Source: an uncultured Collinsella sp. | Lineage (GTDB): Bacteria > Actinomycetota > Coriobacteriia > Coriobacteriales > Coriobacteriaceae | Direction of reading: 5' to 3' | Length of the DNA: 24,046 nt | NCBI GenBank assembly: GCA_958407995.1 | Contig: CATYJU010000031.1 | Span: 1 to 24,046, forward strand | Shown here: piece after piece, positions 6,694 through 15,075 of the stretch | How the letters are laid out: every line of letters starts with the position of its first letter | How positions within the stretch are numbered: position 1 is the stretch's first letter | Made by a program: the position numbers and the translations under genes | Notes under the pieces: model-generated | Seen by the model: the letters and a program-made list of their open reading frames with translations, nothing else | What the model was told of the DNA's origin: nothing | Database searches by the model: none

Positions 6694-6729
6694 GTCAAAA
6701 GACTAACACTTTTGTATGTTTTTTGACAT
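6692..6729 (-). promoter_or_regulatory. Inverted repeat at the abiEi start (probable autoregulatory operator)
   Basis: ATGTCAAAA (6692-6700) and TTTTGACAT (6721-6729) form a perfect 9-bp inverted repeat around a 20-bp centre. A shorter internal repeat AAAAG/CTTTT (6697-6701, 6709-6713) lies inside. One arm overlaps the antitoxin start codon. AbiEi proteins are known to bind inverted repeats in their own promoter, which fits this position. No ribosome-binding site is visible, so the mRNA may be leaderless or very short-leadered. Confidence 0.5.
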
Positions 6730-6834
6730 AGACATGGTCTTAATCAAGCATTAGAGATCTATTTAAATTCGTATAGCATTGCAATCACCCTCTCTGAATT
6801 CGAAGTCCGCGCCTCCCACTCTGAAGCGAAATTC

Positions 6835-6974
6835 TGGGACGCAGTTTCCGGTTGAGGGCCGATCCGGAAACTGCGTCCCACTCCGGGACTGGATTCCGGG
6901 ACGTAGTTTCCGCCGAGGGCTCCAAAGGGAAAACGCATCCCATTCTGAGCGCCAAATCCGGGACGCAGTTTCCG
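6835..6974. repeat. 62-bp tandem unit of alternating inverted 16-bp repeats
   Basis: Five copies of a 16-bp element (consensus YGGGACGCAGTTTCCG) alternate in orientation: forward 6835-6850, inverted 6865-6880, forward 6897-6912, inverted 6927-6942 (diverged) and forward 6959-6974. Forward-to-forward and inverted-to-inverted distances are all exactly 62 bp. Each forward/inverted pair can form a stem-loop. This resembles a BIME-like arrangement of REP sequences. The spacer between abiEi and the dehydrogenase (6730-7095) otherwise holds only the terminator at 6999-7026. Confidence 0.8.
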
Positions 6975-6998
6975 TATGCGGAGGCGCTCCAAACAAAA

Positions 6999-7026
6999 GG
7001 CCCCGGCTCGCGATGGAGCCGGGGCC
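6999..7026 (-). terminator. Rho-independent terminator of the purine operon
   Basis: An 11-bp perfect GC-rich stem (GGCCCCGGCTC 6999-7009, GAGCCGGGGCC 7016-7026) with a 6-nt loop. In minus-strand orientation it is followed by TTTTGTTT. It lies 70 bp after the stop codon of the dehydrogenase gene and would end the five-gene operon. Confidence 0.9.
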
Positions 7027-7095
7027 AAAGGCGCAGCATATGCAGTTGATGTTGAGCGCGAACAGCTCGTCAGCAATGGCTGTCCGCGCCCTACC

Positions 7096-9873
7096 CTACC
7101 CGCGGTTGCGGACGCGGCTGTAGGGCGTATCCACCATGGGCAGATTTGGACGCAGCTTGCCGTCAAACGTGCGGTAGGCGTTCTGTACGGCGGGCGCCGT
7201 GGGGATCGTTGCGATCTCGCCGATGCCCTTGCCGCCGTACGCCACAGGCAGCAGCTCGTCCTTCTCCACGTAAATGGCGTGAATATCCGGAATCTCGGGC
7301 GCACGGAACAACCCGAGCGTACCGTACCTTGCCTGGGGTACGCAGTCCTTGAGCGGCCAGTCCTCGGTAAGCGCATAGCCCATACCCATGAGCACGCCGC
7401 CTTCAATCTGACCCTGGATGGAGATGGGGTTGACCACCTTGCCGGAATCGTGCGCGGCATAGACCTCGCTCACGCGGCCGTCATCATCCAAAATGACCAC
7501 ATGCGTGGCAAAGCCGTAGCAGATGTGGCTCTTGGGGTTGGGAACGTCAGCGCCCAGCTTGTCGGTCGGCTCCAGGTACACGTAGCCAAACTCGCATCCC
7601 TCGAGCGCCTTGATGGCGGCCGCGGGATCCTGAGGATGCATACCCTGGCCGGCGACGAGCTCCTGCGTGCGCAGCTGATAGGCGCGACCGTCGTCGTACT
7701 CAATCTTGACGCCGTCACCATGGGCGCTCACCGGGGCGGCAGGCGCAGGCTTGCCGGCCTCGATGCCGACCATGGCATCGCGCAGCAGGAAGGCGGCACC
7801 GCGCACGGCCTCGCCGGTCACGACCGTCTGACGCGAGCCAGACGTGGTGCCGGAGTCGGGAGCGTTCTCGGTGGAGCACTCGCCGTTGGCAATGCAGCGA
7901 AGCGGCAGACCGCATGCCTCGGCAACGTCCTGCAAAAAGACGGTGTTGCAGCCCTGGCCGATGTCGGACGTGGCGGCATAGACCACGGCCACGCCGTCCT
8001 CGATGCGAATCTTGCAGCGGCCGGCATCGGGCAGGCCCACGCCCACGCCGGCGTTCTTCATGGCGCAGGCAATGCCGGCGTGTCCGGGATGCGCATAGTA
8101 GGCATCCTTGACCTCGAGCAGCGTCTCCTTCAGCGCCGTGGAGCAATCGGCAATTTGGCCGTTGGGCAAAACCTCGCCCGGCTCGATAGCGTTTCGGTAA
8201 CGAATCTCCCACGGATCCAGGCCGACCTTCTCTGCCAGCAGGTCGATCAGGCTCTCGAGCGCAAACTCGGACTGGCAAACGCCAAAGCCGCGGTACGCGC
8301 CGGCGGGCGGGTTGTTGGTGTAGTAGCCAAAGCCGCGAATGTCGGTGTTCTGGTACTTGTAGGGGCCGACGGCATGCGTGCAGGCACGCTCGAGCACCGG
8401 GCCGCACAGCGACGCGTAGGCGCCGGTGTCAAAGTTGATCTCGCAGTCCAGACCGGTAAAGTTGCCCTCGGCGTCGCAGCCCAGCGTAAAGGTGCCGTCC
8501 ATGGCGTGGCGCTTGGGATGGAACGCGAGCGACTCGGCGCGCGTGAGTTTGCACTTCACGGGACGCTGGAACTTATATGCGGCGAGCGCGGCCAGGTGCT
8601 GGATGGACACGTCCTCCTTGCCGCCAAAGCCGCCGCCCACAAGCATGGTCTCGACGACCACGCGCTCGGGCTCGTTGTCCCAGCCAAACATGTGGGCACA
8701 CTCTTTGCGCGTGTCGTAGGCACCCTGGTCGGTCGACTGCACCTTGACGCCGTTCTTGTACGGGAAGGCGACGGCGCACTCGGGCTCCAAGAAGGCATGC
8801 TCGGTAAAGGGCGTGGTAAAGCGCTGCGTCACGGTAAACGCGCTTTCTGCCAGCGCCTTGGCGGCGTCGCCGCGCGTCACGTGACGGCTCTGGCACACGT
8901 TGTCCTTGAGCTCCACCGTGTTGCCAAAGGCAAAGAAGCTGTCGTGCAGGCGCGGGGCGTCGGCAGCCTTGGCCTCGACAATGTTGCGCACGGGCTCCAG
9001 CGGCTCGTAGTCAATCTTTACGAGCTTCTTGGCCTTCTCGAGCGTCGCCTCGTCCTCGGCAACCACCAGCACGATGGCGTCACCCACGCAGCGGGTGATA
9101 TCGCCCTGGGCGATCATGACGTCCCAGTCCTGGATAAGGTGGCCGACCTGGTTGACCGGCACGTCCTCGGCGCGCAGGATGCCCACCACACCGGGCAGGG
9201 CCTCGGCCTTGGAGGTGTCGATGGAGAGCACGCGGGCGCGCGGATACTTGGAGCGCACGGCGCTGGCATAGGTCAGGCCCGGCTGATCGAGCTCGTCGAT
9301 GTCGTCGGGATACTTGCCCTCGCCGAGCACCTTCTTGCGCACGTCGATACGGAAGGCGCGCTTGCCCACGCCGTAGTCATCGCCGCGCTCCAGGTCCTCA
9401 TCGATCTGCTTTTCGCCGCGGAGCACCGCAGCGGCCAGCGAGATGCCCTCGATAATCTTTTTGTAGCCGGTGCAGCGGCAGACGTTACCGCGAATGGCGT
9501 ACTTAATCTGCTCCTCGGTGGGCTCGGGGTCCTCGGCGATGAGCGCTGCGCCCGCCATGACCATGCCGGGAATGCAAAAACCGCACTGCACGGCGCCCAC
9601 GGCGCCAAAGGCGTACACAAAGGCCTCGCGCACGTCCTCGGGCAGGCCCTCGACGGTTACGATGTTGCGACCGGCAGCAAGAGCAGTGGTCAGCACGCAC
9701 GCCTTGACGGCCGCACCGTCCACATGGATGGTGCAGGTACCGCAAGCACCTTCGGAGCAGCCGTCCTTGGCGGAATGGATATGCAGGTCGTCGCGCAGGT
9801 AGCGCAGCAGCGGTTTATTCTCCGTCGTCGTGCGCTCGACGCCGTTAACGGTAAAAGTGAATTCCTGTGCCAT
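7096..9873 (-). CDS. Fused 2Fe-2S / molybdopterin purine (xanthine) dehydrogenase, XdhD-like
   Basis: A 925-aa molybdenum hydroxylase with the iron-sulfur and molybdopterin parts in one chain and no FAD domain, as in E. coli XdhD and the selenium-dependent xanthine dehydrogenase family. The plant-type [2Fe-2S] cluster uses C39, C44, C47 and C59 (CSEGACGTC); the second [2Fe-2S] uses C97, C100, C132 and C134 (QCGFC, CRCTGY). The molybdopterin part has EHAFLEPE (358-365), GGGFGGKED (413-421), AYRGFG (526-531) and the catalytic glutamate E886 in GGKGIGEIA. AAGGGA precedes the ATG. It is the last gene of the operon, 12 bp after the polyferredoxin. It would oxidise or reduce hypoxanthine, xanthine or urate, with electrons exchanged through the ferredoxin. 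Selenium dependence is suggested by family and context; selenium-insertion genes are not in the window. Confidence 0.93.
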   Translation of the reverse strand: MAQEFTFTVNGVERTTTENKPLLRYLRDDLHIHSAKDGCSEGACGTCTIHVDGAAVKACVLTTALAAGRNIVTVEGLPEDVREAFVYAFGAVGAVQCGFCIPGMVMAGAALIAEDPEPTEEQIKYAIRGNVCRCTGYKKIIEGISLAAAVLRGEKQIDEDLERGDDYGVGKRAFRIDVRKKVLGEGKYPDDIDELDQPGLTYASAVRSKYPRARVLSIDTSKAEALPGVVGILRAEDVPVNQVGHLIQDWDVMIAQGDITRCVGDAIVLVVAEDEATLEKAKKLVKIDYEPLEPVRNIVEAKAADAPRLHDSFFAFGNTVELKDNVCQSRHVTRGDAAKALAESAFTVTQRFTTPFTEHAFLEPECAVAFPYKNGVKVQSTDQGAYDTRKECAHMFGWDNEPERVVVETMLVGGGFGGKEDVSIQHLAALAAYKFQRPVKCKLTRAESLAFHPKRHAMDGTFTLGCDAEGNFTGLDCEINFDTGAYASLCGPVLERACTHAVGPYKYQNTDIRGFGYYTNNPPAGAYRGFGVCQSEFALESLIDLLAEKVGLDPWEIRYRNAIEPGEVLPNGQIADCSTALKETLLEVKDAYYAHPGHAGIACAMKNAGVGVGLPDAGRCKIRIEDGVAVVYAATSDIGQGCNTVFLQDVAEACGLPLRCIANGECSTENAPDSGTTSGSRQTVVTGEAVRGAAFLLRDAMVGIEAGKPAPAAPVSAHGDGVKIEYDDGRAYQLRTQELVAGQGMHPQDPAAAIKALEGCEFGYVYLEPTDKLGADVPNPKSHICYGFATHVVILDDDGRVSEVYAAHDSGKVVNPISIQGQIEGGVLMGMGYALTEDWPLKDCVPQARYGTLGLFRAPEIPDIHAIYVEKDELLPVAYGGKGIGEIATIPTAPAVQNAYRTFDGKLRPNLPMVDTPYSRVRNRG

Positions 9874-9885
9874 GGTGATTCCCTT

Positions 9886-10365
9886 CTACACGCCGGCGGC
9901 GATGCCGGTGCGGTCATGGATGGCGCCATGCGGGCAGACGACGGCGCACATGCCGCACGACAGGCAGTCCACGCCGTCGATATGGGCGCAGTTGTCCTCG
10001 ATGCGGATAGCGCCGGCAGGGCACTTTTTAGCGCACATGCCGCAACCGATGCAGCTCGTGTCGCAGATCTTGCGAGCGATGGCGCCCTTATCTGTGTTGT
10101 TGCAGCGCACCAGAATGTTCTGGTAGCCGGGAACGAAGGCAATCACGCGCTGCGGGCACGCCATACCGCACAGGCCACAGCCCGTGCACTTGGAGCGATC
10201 CACGCGGGCGATGCCATCGACCAGCGCAATGGCGCCGTGGGGGCAGGCCGTGACGCAGGCGCCACAGCCAATGCAGCCTTCGCTGCAGCGGGCGTCGCCG
10301 CCTGCGGAAGCGCAACCACTTCCGCAGGCAACGTAGGCCACGTTATGTTGAATGGATTTGGCCAT
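9886..10365 (-). CDS. Polyferredoxin with four [4Fe-4S] clusters (RnfB-like)
   Basis: A 159-aa protein with four complete CxxCxxCxxxCP motifs: C31-C41, C60-C70, C105-C115 and C134-C144. The central and C-terminal part, including VRCNNTDKGAIARKICDTSC, resembles the ferredoxin domains of RnfB. Six more cysteines (14, 18, 27, 88, 101, 126) lie outside the motifs. No signal peptide or membrane segment is present, so it should be cytoplasmic. It sits 11 bp downstream of ygfK and 12 bp upstream of the Mo-hydroxylase, making it the likely electron wire between them. E. coli uses small Fe-S proteins of the YgfS type at this position. The ribosome-binding site is weak (GGCGAG), so translational coupling to ygfK is possible. 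Confidence 0.9.
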   Translation of the reverse strand: MAKSIQHNVAYVACGSGCASAGGDARCSEGCIGCGACVTACPHGAIALVDGIARVDRSKCTGCGLCGMACPQRVIAFVPGYQNILVRCNNTDKGAIARKICDTSCIGCGMCAKKCPAGAIRIEDNCAHIDGVDCLSCGMCAVVCPHGAIHDRTGIAAGV

Positions 10366-10376
10366 AAGAGACTCGC

Positions 10377-13376
10377 CTATTTCTTAAGAAGGTACGAATA
10401 GTTGTCGCGCACGGCCCTGATGGTCAGGCGGACGGCCTCGGGAAGACCGGTGTTGACGGCATCGACCGAGACGGTGCGGACCGTGCCGGCGACGCGGACC
10501 TTAAAGTGGTCCTCGTCCACGGCCAGGAAGCCCTCGTTCTCGGAGTTCTCCATGTCCTGCTCGCTCCAGAACAGGGTGAGCTTGTCCTTGTAGGGACGAC
10601 CCTCCTGGTAGGGGCAGAACACGGCGCAGTTACCGCACTCGTTGCACATGCCGTCGACATGGACGACCTGATGCTTGGCCAGGCCCGGCACCTTAATTGC
10701 CACGTTGGCGCGGTTGGGGCACACGTCGCAGCAGACCTCGCACACCGAGCCGCAGCCCAGGCAGCGGGTCTTGGTGCAGTTGCGCTTGTCGCGGCACAGC
10801 GACCCCTTGCGCTCGTAGCAGGTGTCCTCGCGGCCGGCCTGCTCGTTGCAGTCGGCGTACTTGTTAAAGTCCACGCCGGCGATGGCACGGGCGACCTCCG
10901 CGGCGTCGGCGATAGCCTCGACCACGGTGGCAGGACCGCGACGGCAGTCGCCCGCAGCCCAGACGCCCTCAACGCCGGTGGAGGTGGCGGCAAGACGGCC
11001 GCGACGGTCGTGCTCGACGCCCGCGGCATCGTAAAGGCTGGCATCGATGCCCTCGCCCACGGCGCAGATCACCGTGGTGGCGGAAAGCTCGACGGTCTCG
11101 CCCGTGGCGACGGGACTGCGACGGCCGCTTGCATCCGGCTCGCCGAGCTCCATAACGTCGCAGGTCAGCACGGAGCCGTTGAGCGCCTTGGGCGCCAGCA
11201 GCTCGCAGAACTCAACGCCGTCGGCAAGAGCAAGATCGAGCTCTTCCTCGTCGGCGGGCATCTGCTTCTTGGTGCGGCGATACACCAGGCGCACGTTCTT
11301 CACGCCGGCCAGGCGCTTGGCCACGCGGGCCGCGTCCATGGCGGTGTTGCCGGCGCCAATGACCACGACGTCCTCGCCCAGTTCGAGTTTCTCGCCCTTC
11401 TTGGCGGCCTCGAGGAACTCCAGCACATCGAGCTCGGCACCCTCGCCCAAGCCCGCAGAGCCGGGCATCCAGGCACCGGTGGCCACGACCACGTCAGTAA
11501 AGCCTTGAGCCTTGAGTTCGTCGATGGAATCAACGCGAGCGTTGAGCTGCACCTTGGCGCCAAAGGCCAGGCAGAGCTCGGCATCGTGGGAGATATCGTC
11601 GCTGGCGATACGGAACTCGGGGATCACGTGACGGACCACGCCGCCGAGAGAGTCGCGGGCCTCGAAGATGGTGACGGGCACGCCGGCACGCGTCAGGAAG
11701 AACGCCGTCGCCAGGCCGGCCGGGCCGCCGCCGATAACGGCAACGTTGCGCTCGTCGTCGTTTGCGATGGCCTGGGCGCGCAGCTTGGGCAGCACGGCGG
11801 TCATGGCCTCGCGGGCGGCCTTGAGCTTGCTGGCGCGAATCTGGGCGCCCTCGGGCTCGTAGAACGCACGCTCGCAGGCACGGCCGCAGGGATGCGGACA
11901 GATGGTGCCGGTAATGAACGGCAGGGCGTTGCGCTCGATGATAATGTTGAGCGCGTCCTCGTAGCGACCCTCGTCAACAGCCGCCAGGTAGGCGGGAATA
12001 TCCTGCTGGATGGGGCAGCTCGTGCGGCACGGCGTGGTAAAGCAGTCGGAAAGCGGGCTCTTACCGGCGACCTTGCGATCGGGCAGCGGGCGCAGCGGCT
12101 TCTTATAGAGCGGGTTGGTAAGCGAATCGACCTGGATCGCGGTCACGGCGTCGAGAGAGACACCCTCAAACGGCTTGCCGTCCAGATCGGTAAACTCGCC
12201 GGCCATCTGGCTAAAGCGCTCGTAGCCACCAGGCTTGAGCACGTCGGTCGCCAGGGTGACGGGCCAAATGCCGGCATCGTACAGGGCGCGGATGTTGTAG
12301 ACCGTAGCACCGCCGGAGTAGCTGATGCGCAGCTTGCCATCGAACTGCTCGGTAATGCGGCGGGCGGCCTCGATGGTCAGCGAGAACAGCGAACGGCCCG
12401 ACATGTACATCTCGGTGGAGGGCAGCTCGTTCCTCGTCACATCGACGGGGAAGGTGTTGGTGAGCTTGACGCCAAACTCCAAACCGCGCTCGGCGCACAG
12501 GGCAATCAGGCGCTCGAACATGGGCACGGCATCGGCCCACTGCAGGTCCTCGCGGAAGTGCGTGTCATCGAAGACGATGTAGTCAAAGCCCAGCTCGTTG
12601 AGGCGCTGGCGGGCAAACTCATAGCCCAGCAGCGTGGGGTTGCACTTGATGTAGGTGTTGAGGCCCTTCTCGGTGATGAGGTAGGTCGCGATGCGCTCGA
12701 TCTCGGCGGGCGGGCAGCCGTGCAGCGTGGACTCGGTAATGGAGTTGGAGACGCGCGCCGGGATGGACTCGACAAACGCAGCATCGACATGCTCAAACTT
12801 GTCCAGGTTAGCGAGCGCCCACGTGCGGCACTCGTTCCAAACCTCGGAGCCGCTGGCGTCCTTCATGCCCTCAATGTACGCATCGACCTTGGGGCTCTTA
12901 ATGCCCTCCAGGTCATAGCCCACCGACATGTTAAAGACAAAGCCGTCCGGGCTGCCCAGGCCGTACTCGCGAGCGATCAGGTGGCAGGCGAACCATGCCT
13001 TCACGTACTCGGCAAAGGCCTGCGGAACCTCGAGCTCGGTCGACCACTCGCAGTTGTAGCACTCGTCCTGCGCCACAATGCAGGGCTTGTTAACGCACTT
13101 GGAGAGCTCCTCGCCGTCCATAACCTGAACGGTCTTAAGCTCAAAGAAGCGGGAACCAGCCACATAAGAGGCCACGATGTTCTGGGCCAGCTGCGTGTTG
13201 GGACCGGCGGCCGGGCCAAACGGAGTCTCGATGCGCTCGTCAAAAATGGGAAGCGCACCCTCCTGGTTGGTCGTGACCATCTTGCGCACGCCAAAGACGG
13301 CGCCCTGAGTCTTGTGCTCCTCGATGATCCAGTTCATCAGCTGCGAAAACGGGATCGGCCTCATGATGTCGCTCAT
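10377..13376 (-). CDS. ygfK: YgfK: DHOD-like / GltD-like Fe-S flavoprotein (putative selenate reductase subunit)
   Basis: A 999-aa protein homologous along its length to E. coli YgfK (start MSDIMRPIPF, middle NPTLLGY, then EMYMSGRSLF, ISYSGGA and ATDVLKPGGY). Residues 1-430 form a dihydroorotate dehydrogenase-like barrel. Residues 440-510 are the GltD-type Fe-S segment (C445, C450, C454, C493, C497, C501). An FAD motif VIGGGPAG is at 547-554 and an NAD(P) motif VIGAGNTA at 672-679. The C-terminal ferredoxin part has C872-C886 and C911, C914, C917, C921. The start 13376 is preferred over an in-frame ATG at 13499 because GAGGAG precedes it and it matches the YgfK N-terminus. Although annotated as a selenate reductase subunit, its place between ssnA and the dehydrogenase supports a redox role in purine degradation. 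Confidence 0.95.
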   Translation of the reverse strand: MSDIMRPIPFSQLMNWIIEEHKTQGAVFGVRKMVTTNQEGALPIFDERIETPFGPAAGPNTQLAQNIVASYVAGSRFFELKTVQVMDGEELSKCVNKPCIVAQDECYNCEWSTELEVPQAFAEYVKAWFACHLIAREYGLGSPDGFVFNMSVGYDLEGIKSPKVDAYIEGMKDASGSEVWNECRTWALANLDKFEHVDAAFVESIPARVSNSITESTLHGCPPAEIERIATYLITEKGLNTYIKCNPTLLGYEFARQRLNELGFDYIVFDDTHFREDLQWADAVPMFERLIALCAERGLEFGVKLTNTFPVDVTRNELPSTEMYMSGRSLFSLTIEAARRITEQFDGKLRISYSGGATVYNIRALYDAGIWPVTLATDVLKPGGYERFSQMAGEFTDLDGKPFEGVSLDAVTAIQVDSLTNPLYKKPLRPLPDRKVAGKSPLSDCFTTPCRTSCPIQQDIPAYLAAVDEGRYEDALNIIIERNALPFITGTICPHPCGRACERAFYEPEGAQIRASKLKAAREAMTAVLPKLRAQAIANDDERNVAVIGGGPAGLATAFFLTRAGVPVTIFEARDSLGGVVRHVIPEFRIASDDISHDAELCLAFGAKVQLNARVDSIDELKAQGFTDVVVATGAWMPGSAGLGEGAELDVLEFLEAAKKGEKLELGEDVVVIGAGNTAMDAARVAKRLAGVKNVRLVYRRTKKQMPADEEELDLALADGVEFCELLAPKALNGSVLTCDVMELGEPDASGRRSPVATGETVELSATTVICAVGEGIDASLYDAAGVEHDRRGRLAATSTGVEGVWAAGDCRRGPATVVEAIADAAEVARAIAGVDFNKYADCNEQAGREDTCYERKGSLCRDKRNCTKTRCLGCGSVCEVCCDVCPNRANVAIKVPGLAKHQVVHVDGMCNECGNCAVFCPYQEGRPYKDKLTLFWSEQDMENSENEGFLAVDEDHFKVRVAGTVRTVSVDAVNTGLPEAVRLTIRAVRDNYSYLLKK

Positions 13377-13474
13377 AATGAGCTCCTCTCTGTAACGCCC
13401 GGCGAGACCGCGCGGCGGGCGCAAATACGGTGTAGCGCTAGCACAGCGCCGGCGACCCCGCGGAGGCCGCCTAT

Positions 13475-13510
13475 ACGCGCGTCGGATGCGGCGAAACATC
13501 CGACGCGCGT
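13475..13510 (-). other. Strong intercistronic hairpin between ssnA and ygfK
   Basis: A 14-bp perfect stem (ACGCGCGTCGGATG 13475-13488, exact complement 13497-13510) with an 8-nt loop begins 14 bp after the ssnA stop. No T-run follows, so it is not a canonical terminator. It may stop 3' exonucleases, direct cleavage, or lower ygfK expression relative to ssnA. Confidence 0.6.
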
Positions 13511-13524
13511 GAATCTACTTGTAA

Positions 13525-14880
13525 TTAGTAGGCGCGATCGTTGAGCGTGCTCCAGAGCTTCTTGGACTCAGCCATGGTCCACGCGTTGATCTTGTCCTCA
13601 TCAATCCCAACGAACTCGCGATCCTTGTACAGGACGCGGCCGTTGATGATGGTGGTGCGGCAGTTTTTGCCCATCATGCCAAAGAGCATGTGGCCGTCGA
13701 TGTTCTCCTCGCTCAGCGGCGTAAAGGGCTTGTAGTCCATGACGATGACGTCGGCGGCAGCGCCGGCCTCGAGCACACCGAGCTTGCGATCGAAGTACTT
13801 GCTCGCCATCTTGGCGTTGTTCTCGAACAGCATGGTCATGGCCTCGCACCAGCCCACGTTGGGCATGGCGGCGTTGTGGCGCTGAATGATCAGGAAGACC
13901 TTAAGGCTCTCGAGCATATCGTGGGTGTAGGCGTCGGTACCCATGCACACAGGAATGCCGCGGCGGAAGAATTCGAGCACGGGGGCGCAGCCCACGGCGT
14001 TGCCCATATTGGATTCGGGGTTGTTGACGAGCCAGGTGCCGGACTCCTTGACGATATCCATCTCGGCAGGCGTCACGTGGATGCAGTGGCCCAGCATGGT
14101 GTCGGGACCCAGCAGGTTGTGCTGCAGCAGGCGCTCGACGGGGCTGATGCCACCGCGGTTGAGGCGGGAATCCCACACGTCGTTCATGCCCTCGCACACA
14201 TGGATGTGGAAGCCGGTCAGGCCGTTGTTGGCCTCAGCCATCTTGTCCATGGTCTCGTCCGACAGCGTAAAGGTGGCGTGACCGCCAAACATGGCGGCGA
14301 TCATGTGGTTATCGTTATCGTGACGCTCCTTGGCGGCCCACTGGGCAAACTCGGCGTTCTCGGCAATGGCCTGGTCGCATTTTTCCTGGCCGCGGCGATC
14401 AGAGACCTCGTAGCACAGGCACGAACGCATGCCCAGCTCCTGAGCTGCGTCCTTAATGGTGAAGAGGCTTCCCGGGATCTCGCAGAAGCTCGCATGGTGA
14501 TCGAAGATCGTGGTGACGCCATCGCGGATGGAGTCAAGAATCGTGGCATAGGCGCTGGCCTTGGTGCCGTCGAGCGTCAGGTTGTCATCGATCTTCCACC
14601 ACTGCTGCTCAAGATTCTCCAGGAAGTTGGTGGGGTTGCAGCCCTTAATGGCAAGGCCGCGGGCCAGACCCGAGTAGATGTGGGTGTGGCAGTTGATAAG
14701 TCCGGGCATGATGAGGTTGCCCTGGGCGTCGACGTACTCGGCATCCGGGTACTTGGCCTTGAGCTCGCACTCGGGACCTACTTCGACGATCGTATCTCCG
14801 TCAATGGCGACCGCACCGTTTGGAATGAACGGGGTCTGAGCGTTGCGAGTAAAGACGGAACCGTTAGCGACCAGAAGCAT
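13525..14880 (-). CDS. ssnA: SsnA-type amidohydrolase
   Basis: A 451-aa amidohydrolase-superfamily enzyme resembling E. coli SsnA (about 440 aa). The metal-binding HTH motif is H65-x-H67 (NCHTHIYSGLARG). Further expected ligands are H227 in FHIHVCEG, H265/H268 in GHCIH, and D316 in MGTDAYTHDM. DHHASF at about 127-132 matches the SsnA hallmark. Start 14880 (MLLVANGS) is chosen over the ATG 18 bp upstream because AAGGGAG lies at the right distance only for this one. The protein is cytoplasmic. Related enzymes are guanine deaminases and chlorohydrolases; SsnA itself is tied to the anaerobic purine cluster, probably opening or deaminating a purine-derived ring. It lies between the permease and ygfK in one operon, with hairpins in both spacers. 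Confidence 0.92.
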   Translation of the reverse strand: MLLVANGSVFTRNAQTPFIPNGAVAIDGDTIVEVGPECELKAKYPDAEYVDAQGNLIMPGLINCHTHIYSGLARGLAIKGCNPTNFLENLEQQWWKIDDNLTLDGTKASAYATILDSIRDGVTTIFDHHASFCEIPGSLFTIKDAAQELGMRSCLCYEVSDRRGQEKCDQAIAENAEFAQWAAKERHDNDNHMIAAMFGGHATFTLSDETMDKMAEANNGLTGFHIHVCEGMNDVWDSRLNRGGISPVERLLQHNLLGPDTMLGHCIHVTPAEMDIVKESGTWLVNNPESNMGNAVGCAPVLEFFRRGIPVCMGTDAYTHDMLESLKVFLIIQRHNAAMPNVGWCEAMTMLFENNAKMASKYFDRKLGVLEAGAAADVIVMDYKPFTPLSEENIDGHMLFGMMGKNCRTTIINGRVLYKDREFVGIDEDKINAWTMAESKKLWSTLNDRAY

Positions 14881-14985
14881 GGATGCTCCCTTCAACATCA
14901 GGGGCGGGGTTTGACACCTCTGACATGGCGGAGTGCGAAGCGCCGGCCTACACCGGAAACGGGCCCTCTCCCGTCAACGCTTCAC

Positions 14986-15004
14986 CAAAGGGACAAACCC
15001 TTTG
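14986..15004 (-). other. Small hairpin before ssnA
   Basis: CAAAGGG (14986-14992) and CCCTTTG (14998-15004) form a 7-bp perfect stem with a 5-nt loop about 105 bp upstream of the ssnA start. No T-run follows. With the larger hairpin at 15028-15059 it makes the permease-ssnA spacer highly structured. Confidence 0.35.
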
Positions 15005-15027
15005 AAGTGCGGCTTGGCGCCGCATGA

Positions 15028-15059
15028 CGTCGGCGGACGAGGCGATGCGTCCGCCGACG
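15028..15059 (-). other. Strong intercistronic hairpin between permease and ssnA
   Basis: A 12-bp perfect stem (CGTCGGCGGACG 15028-15039, exact complement 15048-15059) with an 8-nt loop starts 16 bp after the permease stop. There is no following T-run. Stem length, loop length and distance from the stop resemble the hairpin after ssnA. Confidence 0.6.
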
Positions 15060-15075
15060 AATAGCACCGAATTGG

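Noticed and set aside
6976..10401. Very long plus-strand open frame (about 1141 codons) opposite the ferredoxin and dehydrogenase genes
   Set aside because: It is antisense to well-supported genes with conserved motifs. High-GC third positions suppress stops in the opposite frame; there is no ribosome-binding site, and the protein is low-complexity Gly/Ala/His/Val.
10506..13544. Long plus-strand open frame (about 1012 codons) opposite ygfK
   Set aside because: A shadow of ygfK caused by codon bias; no recognisable domain and no start signals.
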